Positions 19,108 through 26,926 of a stretch of 64,000 nt of DNA are shown here, piece by piece. The notes beneath the pieces were generated by a model that did no database searches, was not told the origin of the DNA, and worked only from the letters and a program-made list of their open reading frames with translations. The position numbers and the translations under genes are program-made. The number at the start of each line of letters is the position of its first letter. Position 1 is the stretch's first letter. Source of the stretch: Mycobacteriaceae bacterium (GTDB lineage: Bacteria > Actinomycetota > Actinomycetes > Mycobacteriales > Mycobacteriaceae); contig JAIEPH010000005.1 of the NCBI GenBank assembly GCA_019749805.1, forward strand, positions 1 to 64,000. Reading direction: 5' to 3'.

Positions 19108-20615
19108 CGCGCGCCCCCGTCCTGTCGAAAGCTCAACGCGGTGGTCACGTCCTCCAACGCCGGCGACGTTCGTCCCGCCAGGTCGGCGAGTGTCCATGCG
19201 ACTCGCTGAACGCGGTCTGCTCCGCGTTGGCTGAGCAGACCGCGATCGAGTGCGAAACGAAGAGGCTCGGTGACGGTCTTGGGAAGCCGAAACTTCTTGC
19301 GCAGCAGGGACCCACTCACCTCGGCATTGGTGCGGATGCCGTGGGGCCGCCACCGCTCCACCGCGGCCTCACGTGCTTTCGCGACCCGCTCGCGCACGTT
19401 GGCCGTTGACTCACCCTCCTGTTGGGCAAACGCACCGGCGCGCTCCGAATGCATCTCGACGACGAGGTCCACACGGTCGAGCAGTGGGCCGGACAGCTTG
19501 CCCAGATAGCGTCGCTTGATCTGCCCCGGACAGATGCAGTCACGCGGATCCGCAGGTGCGCACGGACACGGGTTGGCGGCCAGCACCAACTGGAACCGGG
19601 CCGGATAACGCGCCACGCCGTCGCGGCGAGCCAGCCGAATCTCTCCGTCCTCCAGCGGAGTTCGCAACGCTTCCATCACACTGACGCCGATCTCCGCGCA
19701 TTCGTCGAGGAACAACACCCCGCGGTGCGCTCGACTCACCGCACCGGGCCGAGCCAACCCGCTGCCGCCGCCGACCATCGCCGCCACGCTCGACGTGTGA
19801 TGCGGCGCGACGAATGGCGGCCGCGTGATCAACGGCGTACTGCCCGACAACAGGCCGGCCACCGAATGAATCGCCGTCACTTCAAGGGCCTCAGTTTCGC
19901 TGAGCTCGGGCAACAAACCCGGAAGCCGCTGTGCCAGCATCGTTTTTCCGACGCCCGGCGGGCCGGTCATCATCAGGTGATGCGCGCCGGCGGCGGCAAC
20001 CTCGACGGCGTACCGGGCCTGTGTCTGACCGACCACGTCAGACAGGTCGGCCACGGGAGCCTGCGCCGGGCACGACGTGCCACCGTTCTCCTCGAGGTGC
20101 GCCTTGCCCTCGAGCCAGGACTTCAGCTGGCCGAGTGTCCGCACCCCCAAAACGTCGATGCCGTGCACCAGCGCCGCTTCCGGCAGATTCTCAACCGGTA
20201 CCACCACGAGCGGCCATCCCTCCTTCTTCGCGGCGAGTACCGCGGGCAGCACTCCCTTGACGGGCCGCACCCGGCCGTCGAGCGCCAGCTCGCCGAGCAG
20301 CACCGTCTTCTCCAACCGCGCCCACTCCGCCTTGCTGTGCGCGGACATCACCGCCAACGCGAGCGCGATGTCGTAGACGGAGCCCATCTTCGGCAGCGTC
20401 GCGGGTGAGAGCGCCAGCGTCAGCCGGGCCTGGGGCCACTCGTTGCCGCAGTTGGTGATCGCCGCGCGAACCCGGTCCCGCGACTCCTGTAGCGCGGCGT
20501 CGGGCAGCCCGACGAGGTGCACACCGGGCAGCCCTGGCGCGATATCGGCCTCGATCTCCACGATGTGGCCGTCAAGGCCGCGCACGGCGACCGAGAATGC
20601 TCGCCCCAGCGCCAT
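19104..20615 (-). CDS. comM: ComM/YifB family Mg-chelatase-like AAA+ ATPase
   Basis: A 503-residue protein. An N-terminal Lon-protease-like domain (LPGVHLVGLPDAALQESRDRV) precedes an AAA+ module with Walker A GPPGVGKTMLAQRLPG near residue 219 and Walker B FLDECAEI near 294. A central cysteine cluster, NPCPCAPADPRDCICPG near 340, marks the Mg-chelatase-like C-terminus. In other bacteria ComM is a hexameric helicase promoting branch migration. ATG 20615 shares a base with the yraN stop (TGATG) and gives the family length; the longer frame upstream is not used. Confidence 0.93.
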   Translation of the reverse strand: MALGRAFSVAVRGLDGHIVEIEADIAPGLPGVHLVGLPDAALQESRDRVRAAITNCGNEWPQARLTLALSPATLPKMGSVYDIALALAVMSAHSKAEWARLEKTVLLGELALDGRVRPVKGVLPAVLAAKKEGWPLVVVPVENLPEAALVHGIDVLGVRTLGQLKSWLEGKAHLEENGGTSCPAQAPVADLSDVVGQTQARYAVEVAAAGAHHLMMTGPPGVGKTMLAQRLPGLLPELSETEALEVTAIHSVAGLLSGSTPLITRPPFVAPHHTSSVAAMVGGGSGLARPGAVSRAHRGVLFLDECAEIGVSVMEALRTPLEDGEIRLARRDGVARYPARFQLVLAANPCPCAPADPRDCICPGQIKRRYLGKLSGPLLDRVDLVVEMHSERAGAFAQQEGESTANVRERVAKAREAAVERWRPHGIRTNAEVSGSLLRKKFRLPKTVTEPLRFALDRGLLSQRGADRVQRVAWTLADLAGRTSPALEDVTTALSFRQDGGAR

Positions 20616-20995
20616 CAGCCCACTCCCCGCAGATGGGTGATCTCCGGGATCGGGCGGCGACCGATGCGCACGCCGACGACATCGATGCGCACCCCGCACC
20701 AGCGGGCGTCCTGTCGTGCCAGCCACAGCCCTGCGAGACGCCTCAGTCGACGTACCTTCTGCGGCGTCACCGCCTGTTCGATTCCCCCGAACCGGTCGCT
20801 GGTGCGGGTTTTGACCTCGACGAACACCACGACGCGCGCGGCGTCGTCAGCCGCGATCACGTCGAGTTCGCCATAACGGCAGCGCCAGTTACGTGCGAGG
20901 ACGCGTAATCCCACCGACTGCAGATGCTCGACGGCCAAACGTTCTCCGAGTGCGCCGATCTCGGCGCGGGTCCACGACGTCTTCGGATGAGTCAT
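20615..20995 (-). CDS. UPF0102 (YraN) family protein
   Basis: A 126-residue predicted endonuclease-like protein. GALGERLAVEHLQSVG is followed by the restriction-endonuclease-fold core YGELDVIAADD...VVFVEVKTRT, holding the E-x-D-x-EVK pattern near residues 45-66. The biochemical role is not established. ATG 20995 is chosen because it begins MTHPKTSWTRAEIGALGERL, the family start. First gene of yraN-comM-dprA, and the last gene before the accessory block in this window. Confidence 0.88.
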   Translation of the reverse strand: MTHPKTSWTRAEIGALGERLAVEHLQSVGLRVLARNWRCRYGELDVIAADDAARVVVFVEVKTRTSDRFGGIEQAVTPQKVRRLRRLAGLWLARQDARWCGVRIDVVGVRIGRRPIPEITHLRGVG

Positions 20996-21117
20996 GACGA
21001 CACGGTGCGACGCGACCCCGACAAGCTGCGGCCGCCGAACCGCACTTATCCCCAACCGGGAACTCATCCACAGCCTGCATAAGTTTCGCCACCGTCAAAA
21101 GGCGGGTACAGGACGAC

Positions 21118-21936
21118 ATGGCCAACAAGTCCCTCCATGGCGCGGCTGACCGCGCAACCGACAGCGACGCGTTCGAATACACCGCACGCGCGGGCTTCGT
21201 CGTCAGCGGTGTGCTGCACCTGCTGGTCGGATACATCGTCCTTCAGATCGCCTTCGGGTCAGGCGGTAATGCGGATCAGTCCGGTGCCCTTGCCACCCTG
21301 GCCGCCCAGACCGGTGGCAAGTTGATCCTTTGGGTGGCCGCGATCGGCCTTGTCGCACTTGGACTATGGCGTGTTGCCGAGGCGATCGTCGGATCCAAAC
21401 CAGGTGAAGGGTCCGGAGCCACCGGGGACGACACACCTGCCTGGAAGCGGGCGAAGGCCGCAGGACTGGCGATCGTGAACTTCGCCATCGCGCTCTCGGC
21501 GGCCCGCTTCGCCATGGGTAGCGGACAGCAGAGCAGTCAGCAGAACAGCGGGATGAGCGCGCAGTTGATGCAATCCGGCTGGGGCAAGACACTTCTCATC
21601 GCCGTCGGGCTCGGACTCGTCGGGGTGGGCGGCTACCACGTCTACAAGGGCGTGGTCGGAAAGTTCTTCAAGGACCTGCGCGTCTCGAACGGCACCTGGA
21701 TCAAAGCCGTCGGGATCAGCGGCTACGTCGCCAAAGGGCTGGTGTTGGCCGGCGCGGGCCTGCTGGTGATCGTCGCGACGCTGCAGGCCGACCCCTCGAA
21801 GGCGGCCGGCCTCGACGCCGCGGTGAAGACTCTCGGCCAGGCCCCGTTCGGCAAGTTCCTGCTCATCCTCGCCGCGCTCGGCATCGCCGCGTTCGGCGTG
21901 TACAACTTCGTACGCGGCCGCTACGGCCGGATGTGA
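21118..21936 (+). CDS. DUF1206 membrane protein
   Basis: A 272-residue protein with six hydrophobic segments arranged as three two-helix repeats, beginning near residues 23, 110 and 197. Each repeat has an aromatic/Gly pattern such as YTARAGFVVSGVLHLLVGY and AVGISGYVAKGLVL. This is the DUF1206 layout; the function is unknown. Between helices 2 and 3 is a soluble Gly/Ser-rich linker. It is monocistronic, converging on the DUF899 gene with a 4-bp gap. Confidence 0.85.
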   Translation: MANKSLHGAADRATDSDAFEYTARAGFVVSGVLHLLVGYIVLQIAFGSGGNADQSGALATLAAQTGGKLILWVAAIGLVALGLWRVAEAIVGSKPGEGSGATGDDTPAWKRAKAAGLAIVNFAIALSAARFAMGSGQQSSQQNSGMSAQLMQSGWGKTLLIAVGLGLVGVGGYHVYKGVVGKFFKDLRVSNGTWIKAVGISGYVAKGLVLAGAGLLVIVATLQADPSKAAGLDAAVKTLGQAPFGKFLLILAALGIAAFGVYNFVRGRYGRM

Positions 21937-21940
21937 CAGG

Positions 21941-22642
21941 TCAGCCGCCGCTGCCGTACATCCGCGCGATGTCCGGGCTGTCCAGCCAGCCCGAGTACGT
22001 CGGCCGTGACGGCCAGCCGTCCGGCGAGTCCTGCCACTCCTCCTGCCGGCCGTATGGCAGCAGATCGATCAGCGCGAAGGAGTGACTGAGCTGCTCGGTA
22101 CCGCGCCCGTTGGTGTGCCAGGTCCGGTACACGGTGTCGCCGTCCCGCAGGAACACGTTGACTTCGAACCCTTCGCCCGGCGCGGCGTCGACGTCGGCGC
22201 CGAAAGACGTGCCCGCCGCCGAGTACCACTCCATCCGATTTCCGACCTTCTCGCGATAGGCCAGCGCCTCATCGATCGGACCGTTCGTGACGATCACGAA
22301 CCGGGCGTCGTAATTGTCGAGGAAGTCCAGCCGAGTGAATTGCGAGGTGAAACCGGTGCAGCCGCCGCACTGCCATTCGGCGCCGTCTTCCCACATGTGG
22401 TGGTAGGTGATGAGCTGCGCCCGCCCGTCGAAGACGTCGACGAGCCGGACGGGACCGTCGGCACCGGCCAGGGTGTAGTCGTCCATCTTCACCATCGGCA
22501 GCCGTCTGCGCGCCGCGGCGATCGCATCGAGCTCGCGCGTCGCCGCTTTCTCGCGTCGCCGCAGCTCGTCCAGTGCGGCGCGCCACGTCTGTACGTCGAC
22601 CACCGGGGGCTTGCCCGCTGTCGTCGTCGCCTCAGTACTCAT
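21941..22642 (-). CDS. DUF899 family thioredoxin-like protein
   Basis: A 233-residue protein of the DUF899 group with a thioredoxin-like fold. It has YHHMWEDGAEWQCGGCTGFTSQ near residues 79-100, whose C-G-G-C resembles a redox-active pair in the position of a thioredoxin CxxC, followed by RLDFLDNYDARFVIVTNGP. Members are often annotated as dithiol-disulfide isomerases without direct evidence. No signal peptide, so cytosolic. A good ribosome-binding site, GGGAG, precedes the ATG. Confidence 0.8.
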   Translation of the reverse strand: MSTEATTTAGKPPVVDVQTWRAALDELRRREKAATRELDAIAAARRRLPMVKMDDYTLAGADGPVRLVDVFDGRAQLITYHHMWEDGAEWQCGGCTGFTSQFTRLDFLDNYDARFVIVTNGPIDEALAYREKVGNRMEWYSAAGTSFGADVDAAPGEGFEVNVFLRDGDTVYRTWHTNGRGTEQLSHSFALIDLLPYGRQEEWQDSPDGWPSRPTYSGWLDSPDIARMYGSGG

Positions 22643-22713
22643 CGGCTCTCCCTTCGATGTTCCGGAAACGGTCTATAGAACGACTTCCGGCGACACCGAA
22701 ACTCATCGGCCGA

Positions 22714-23103
22714 TCAGACCTCCATCGCCTCGAACAGTGTTGCGAACTGCGCGGGCGTGATGGCGATGCCGCACTGGTTACGCAAGTCCTTCAATGGGCT
22801 CGCGATGCGCGACAGGTCCAGGAATTCACCGGGGTTGCCCATGAAGTAACCCCGGACGTTGCTACGCGCCACGTCGGCCGGCTGCGTGGCGGCCGCGGTG
22901 AGGACGTTGTTCGCACCGGGATGGCCGGCGAGGTAGCCGCCCGCCTCGGCGAGCACACCACCGGCGGTCACGGCGAGCCCGCTTGCGCTGCAGTCTGCGG
23001 CACTGGCCATTGGCGCGGTGACGACGGCCACCGAGACCCCGAGAGCACATGCGGCGGCGACTCCGACGACGCGCGAGCGTGTGGTTTTGGCTGACTTGTT
23101 CAT
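22714..23103 (-). CDS. Secreted hemophore-related protein
   Basis: A 129-residue protein with a clear Sec signal peptide ending ASA|ADC near residue 36. The mature domain is a small helical bundle with two cysteines (ADCSAS and RNQCGI) and the mycobacterial hemophore pattern GYLAGHPGANNVLTAAATQ then NVRGYFMGNPGEF. The family includes Rv0203, reported to bind heme extracellularly. It is divergent from an iron ABC transporter operon, and an IdeR half-box lies about 40 bp upstream, so iron-starvation expression is likely. Confidence 0.75.
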   Translation of the reverse strand: MNKSAKTTRSRVVGVAAACALGVSVAVVTAPMASAADCSASGLAVTAGGVLAEAGGYLAGHPGANNVLTAAATQPADVARSNVRGYFMGNPGEFLDLSRIASPLKDLRNQCGIAITPAQFATLFEAMEV

Positions 23104-23139
23104 GCGAGGTCCTCAAGGTCGATGCCGACGGATCAATTT

Positions 23140-23152
23140 CAGGGCTAACCTA
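23140..23152. promoter_or_regulatory. IdeR half-box before the hemophore-related gene
   Basis: GGCTAACCTA (23143-23152) matches ten consecutive positions of the right half of the IdeR consensus TTAGGTTAGGCTAACCTAA. The other half is not conserved. It lies about 37-50 bp before the minus-strand ATG at 23103, in the divergent region that also holds a fuller box at 23240-23258. Confidence 0.4.
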
Positions 23153-23239
23153 CCCGGCGGACCGGTCGAGAAACTCGCTCTGAGCACGAAAAACGGTGGA
23201 CACACGGCCCCACGGCCCAGCGGGGCAGAGTATGTTCAT

Positions 23240-23258
23240 TTAGGTAAACCTCAGCTAA
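23240..23258. promoter_or_regulatory. IdeR-like iron box before the iron transporter operon
   Basis: TTAGGTAAACCTCAGCTAA matches 14 of 19 positions of the mycobacterial IdeR consensus TTAGGTTAGGCTAACCTAA, with both outer half-sites well kept. It lies 33 bp before the ATG of the substrate-binding lipoprotein. Fe-IdeR would repress the operon in iron-replete cells. Confidence 0.65.
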
Positions 23259-23291
23259 AAGCGCCGGGTTGGCGCGGGAAGGACCGCCTGA

Positions 23292-24308
23292 ATGCGCCAC
23301 CGTTGGAGCCGGATCGCCGCACTCGTGTCGACCGTTGCTGTCGTGCTGGGAGCGACGTCGTGCTCGGGTTCGGATGAGAGCGACGAGTTACTGATCTACA
23401 ACGCTCAGCACGAGTCGCTGACCAAAGAGTGGATCGACGCGTTCACGAAAGAGACCGGCATCAAGGTCACATATCGCCAGGGCGGCGACACCGAGCTGGG
23501 CAACCAGCTGGTGGCCGAGGGCAACGCATCTCCCGCCGACGTGTTCCTGACGGAGAACTCGCCGGCGATGGCGGCGGTCGAAAAGGCGGGACTGTTCGCC
23601 GATCTCGATCAAGCGACCCTCGATCAGGTTCCCGAGCAGTACCGCCCGGCCACCGGCAAGTGGACGGGCGTCGCGGCGCGCAGCACCGTGTTCGTCTACA
23701 ACACCTCCAAGCTGACGCCGGATCGGCTGCCGAAGTCGCTGGTGGACCTGCAGAACCCCGAATGGAAGGGCCGATGGGGCGCTCCCCCGACAAAGGCCGA
23801 CTTCCAGGCCATCGTCGCCGCGCTGCTCCAGCTCAAGGGTGAGACCGAAACCGCAAAATGGCTCGCGGCGATGAAGTCCGGCGCGACGTTGTACAGCGAC
23901 AACATCGCCACGCTGAAGGCGGTCAACTCGGGTGAGGTCGACGGTGGCGTGATCTACCACTACTACTGGTTCCGCGATCAGTCGAAAACCAAAGAGATGA
24001 GCGCGAATACGGCGCTGCACTACTTCAAGAACGAGGATCCCGGCGCGTTCGTGAGCCTGTCTGGCGGCGGCGTGCTCGAGTCGAGCAAGAAGAAGGACGA
24101 GGCCCAGCAGTTCATCCGGTTCATCACCGGCAAGACGGGCCAGGAGGTGTTGGAGAAGGGCACCTCGTTCGAGTATCCGGTCGCCAGCGGCGTGCCCGCC
24201 AACGCCGCGCTGCCGCCGTTGGACACGCTGCAGGCACCCGCGGTGGACCCGTCGACGCTGAACTCTGCCCAGGTGACGGATCTGATGACGAAGGCGGGCT
24301 TGCTGTAG
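23292..24308 (+). CDS. Iron ABC transporter substrate-binding lipoprotein (FbpA/FutA-like)
   Basis: A 338-residue ferric-iron-binding protein. The signal peptide ends in a lipobox, LGATSCSGS, near residue 24, so it is probably lipid-anchored. The mature part starts LLIYNAQHESLTKEWIDAF, typical of class II Fe(III)-binding proteins; DVFLTENSPAM near 95 and YHYYWFRDQ near 225 supply candidate tyrosine iron ligands. First gene of a four-gene operon controlled by an IdeR-like box; the permease start is adjacent to its stop codon. Confidence 0.88.
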   Translation: MRHRWSRIAALVSTVAVVLGATSCSGSDESDELLIYNAQHESLTKEWIDAFTKETGIKVTYRQGGDTELGNQLVAEGNASPADVFLTENSPAMAAVEKAGLFADLDQATLDQVPEQYRPATGKWTGVAARSTVFVYNTSKLTPDRLPKSLVDLQNPEWKGRWGAPPTKADFQAIVAALLQLKGETETAKWLAAMKSGATLYSDNIATLKAVNSGEVDGGVIYHYYWFRDQSKTKEMSANTALHYFKNEDPGAFVSLSGGGVLESSKKKDEAQQFIRFITGKTGQEVLEKGTSFEYPVASGVPANAALPPLDTLQAPAVDPSTLNSAQVTDLMTKAGLL

Positions 24309-25886
24309 GTGACTGCTGCTCCCCCCATTCCGGCGCCCGCTGCGGGGTCCCCACGGTCCGAGGCGACCGCGAGGCCGGGTCCGCTCGTTTCGGTGACCGT
24401 CGCGATTCTGGTTGCCGCTACCTGCATTCCGCTGGGCTATGTGGTGTGGGGAACGGTGTCGGTCGGGTGGACGCGCGCCTATGAGTTGGTGGTCCGACCT
24501 CGGGTCGGCGAACTGCTGTTCAACACCGTCGCGCTGGTGATCGTCACGGTGCCGCTCTGTGTGCTGATCGGCGTCGGCCTCGCGTGGCTGACGGAGCGGA
24601 CCGACCTCCCCGGCAGGGGGTGTTGGCGCCCGTTGTTCGTTGCGCCACTGGCTGTTCCGGCCTTCGTCAACAGTTACGCCTGGGTCGGTGTCGTCCCGTC
24701 GATCCACGGGCTGTGGGCGGGAGTCCTCATCACCACCCTGTCGTACTTCCCGTTCATGTACCTGCCCGTCGCGGCGACCCTGCGCCGGCTCGACCCTGCC
24801 ATCGAGGAGTCCGCACGCGCACTCGGATCGGGCTCGCCGGGTGTGTTCTTCCGCGTCGTGCTTCCACAATTGCGGTTGGCGATGCTGGGCGGTGGACTGC
24901 TCGTCGGCCTTCATCTGCTCTCGGAATTCGGCGCGTTCGCAATGATCCGGTTCGACACGTTCACCGTCGCGATCTTCCAGCAATTCCAGGCCACTTTCGA
25001 CGGTGCGGCGGGCAGCATGCTTGCCGGAGTCCTCGTCGTCCTGTGCCTGGTACTCCTCACTGTCGAAGCGGTCGCACGCGGCAAAATCCGATTCGCCAGA
25101 ATCGGATCTGGCGCGCCGCGCGCCGCTGCCCCAAACCATCTGGGCCACAGCACGATCCCCGCTCTTCTCGCAGTGACAGTTGTCGCGGTGCTGTCGCTGG
25201 GCGTTCCGATCTGGACGCTGCTGCGTTGGCTGTGGATCGGCGGCGCCGACGTGTGGGACTTCGCCGAACTCGGCAATTCGCTCGGCCAGACCATCGGGCT
25301 GGCGGGTACCGCGGCGATCGTCACCACAGTGCTGGCCTTCCCCGTGGCATGGGTCGCGGTGCGGTCGAGCGGACTGCTCGCCCGCACGGTCGAGGGCGCC
25401 AACTACGTCACCAGCGCCCTGCCGGGTATTGTCACCGCGCTCGCCCTCGTCACCGTGGCGATCCATTACGTGCGACCGCTTTATCAGAGTGTCCCGCTGA
25501 TCGTGTGCGCCTACGTGCTGCTGTTCATGCCGCGGGCACTGGTCAATGTCCGGGCCGGTCTCGCCCAGGTTCCGCCGAGCCTGGAGGAAGCGTCCCGGTC
25601 GCTTGGCGCGTCGCCGTCGGAAACGTTCGTCCGGGTGACGCTGCGGCTCACCGCGCCCGCCGCCGCCGCCGGTGCATGCATGGTATTCGTCGCCGTGGCA
25701 ACCGAACTGACCGCCACATTGCTGCTGGCGCCGACTGGCACCAGAACGCTGTCGATGATGTTCTGGTCGTGGAGTAGCGAACTCGACTACGCAGGTGCCG
25801 CGCCGTACGCAATGGTGTTGGTGCTGTTGGCCATACCCGTGACAGTCCTGCTCTTCCGTCAGTCGATGAAAGTGGCCGCACTGTGA
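24309..25886 (+). CDS. Iron ABC transporter permease (fused two-domain, FbpB-like)
   Basis: A 525-residue permease with about twelve membrane helices forming two fused binding-protein-dependent transport domains. Each half carries an EAA loop: EESARALGSGSPGVFFRVVL near residue 170 and EEASRSLGASPSETFVRVTL near 425. This is the fused-permease layout of Fe(III) transporters. GTG start directly after the lipoprotein stop; the stop overlaps the ATPase GTG by 4 bp. Confidence 0.9.
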   Translation: MTAAPPIPAPAAGSPRSEATARPGPLVSVTVAILVAATCIPLGYVVWGTVSVGWTRAYELVVRPRVGELLFNTVALVIVTVPLCVLIGVGLAWLTERTDLPGRGCWRPLFVAPLAVPAFVNSYAWVGVVPSIHGLWAGVLITTLSYFPFMYLPVAATLRRLDPAIEESARALGSGSPGVFFRVVLPQLRLAMLGGGLLVGLHLLSEFGAFAMIRFDTFTVAIFQQFQATFDGAAGSMLAGVLVVLCLVLLTVEAVARGKIRFARIGSGAPRAAAPNHLGHSTIPALLAVTVVAVLSLGVPIWTLLRWLWIGGADVWDFAELGNSLGQTIGLAGTAAIVTTVLAFPVAWVAVRSSGLLARTVEGANYVTSALPGIVTALALVTVAIHYVRPLYQSVPLIVCAYVLLFMPRALVNVRAGLAQVPPSLEEASRSLGASPSETFVRVTLRLTAPAAAAGACMVFVAVATELTATLLLAPTGTRTLSMMFWSWSSELDYAGAAPYAMVLVLLAIPVTVLLFRQSMKVAAL

Positions 25887-26926
25887 GCGAGGCGATGGTC
25901 GATATTCGAGGACTCGCGAAGTCCTTCAACGGCCATGTCGTGCTCGACCACATCGACCTGCAGCTCGAGAAGGGCAGCACCACTGCGGTTGTCGGCGCTT
26001 CGGGCTGTGGGAAGACGACGCTGTTACGGCTCATCGCCGGTTTCGAGACTCCCGGCGAGGGAACGATAACGATCGACGGCCGCCAGGTCGCGAGCGCCAA
26101 ACGCGCGGTGGCACCGCACCGGCGCCGTATCGGATATGTGGCTCAGGACGGGGCGCTCTTCCCCCACCTGACCGTCGGCCAGAACATCGCCTACGGCATC
26201 CGCGGCGAGGGCCGCGACAAGGTGCGTCACCGTGTCAGCGAACTTCTCGAAACCGTCTCGCTCAACCCGTCATTCGCTGACCGCCGACCAGACCAGCTTT
26301 CCGGCGGACAGCAGCAGCGCGTCGCACTGGCCCGGGCACTGGCCCAACAGCCGGTATTGATGCTGCTCGACGAGCCCTTCAGCGCCCTCGACACCGGACT
26401 GCGCGCGTCCACCAGGAAGGTGGTCGCGGGCCTGCTCGCCGACGCGGGCATCACATCGCTGCTGGTGACCCACGACCAAGAAGAGGCGCTGTCGATCGCC
26501 GACCAGGTCGCGGTGATGCGCGACGGGCGGTTCACCCAGGTCGGCTCGCCGCAGTCGGTGTACCGGCAACCCGGTGATCGCTTCACGGCCGAGTTCCTCG
26601 GTGACAGCATCACGCTGCCGTGCGTCGTCGCGTCCGGGTTCGCCGACTGCGCCATCGGACGGGTCGCGGTGCGCGCAGACGACGGGCCGGGCACGTTGTT
26701 GCTGCGGCCCGAACAGCTTGTGGCGAAGGTCGTCTCGGACGCCGGTGAGTTGGACGGCGTCGCCACGGTGCTGGCCGTCGAGTTCCTCGGCCACGACGTC
26801 CTGCTGACCATCGATCCCGCGGGGGACGTCGAGCCGATCATCGTGCGCCAGAACAGCCTCGAGCCCCCATCGATCGACGCCAAGGTGCGTATCGAGGTGG
26901 TGGGCAACGGAGTCGTGTTCACGTGA
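25883..26926 (+). CDS. Iron ABC transporter ATP-binding protein (FbpC-like)
   Basis: A 347-residue ATPase. Walker A is GASGCGKTTLLR near residue 37, the signature LSGGQQQRVALARAL near 137, Walker B LMLLDEPFSALD near 157, and the switch His is in LLVTHDQEEAL. A C-terminal TOBE-like domain (about 240-345) contains LLLRPEQLVAKV. It energises ferric-iron import with the two genes upstream. GTG start overlapping the permease stop by 4 bp; it also overlaps the downstream adenylation-acyltransferase gene by 4 bp. Confidence 0.92.
   Translation: MSEAMVDIRGLAKSFNGHVVLDHIDLQLEKGSTTAVVGASGCGKTTLLRLIAGFETPGEGTITIDGRQVASAKRAVAPHRRRIGYVAQDGALFPHLTVGQNIAYGIRGEGRDKVRHRVSELLETVSLNPSFADRRPDQLSGGQQQRVALARALAQQPVLMLLDEPFSALDTGLRASTRKVVAGLLADAGITSLLVTHDQEEALSIADQVAVMRDGRFTQVGSPQSVYRQPGDRFTAEFLGDSITLPCVVASGFADCAIGRVAVRADDGPGTLLLRPEQLVAKVVSDAGELDGVATVLAVEFLGHDVLLTIDPAGDVEPIIVRQNSLEPPSIDAKVRIEVVGNGVVFT

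Noticed and set aside
23388..25466. 692-codon minus-strand open frame opposite the iron transporter genes
   Set aside because: It is antisense to an intact lipoprotein and permease, is low-complexity in Arg/His/Gln, and has no domain motif. Long antisense frames are normal in DNA of this GC content.
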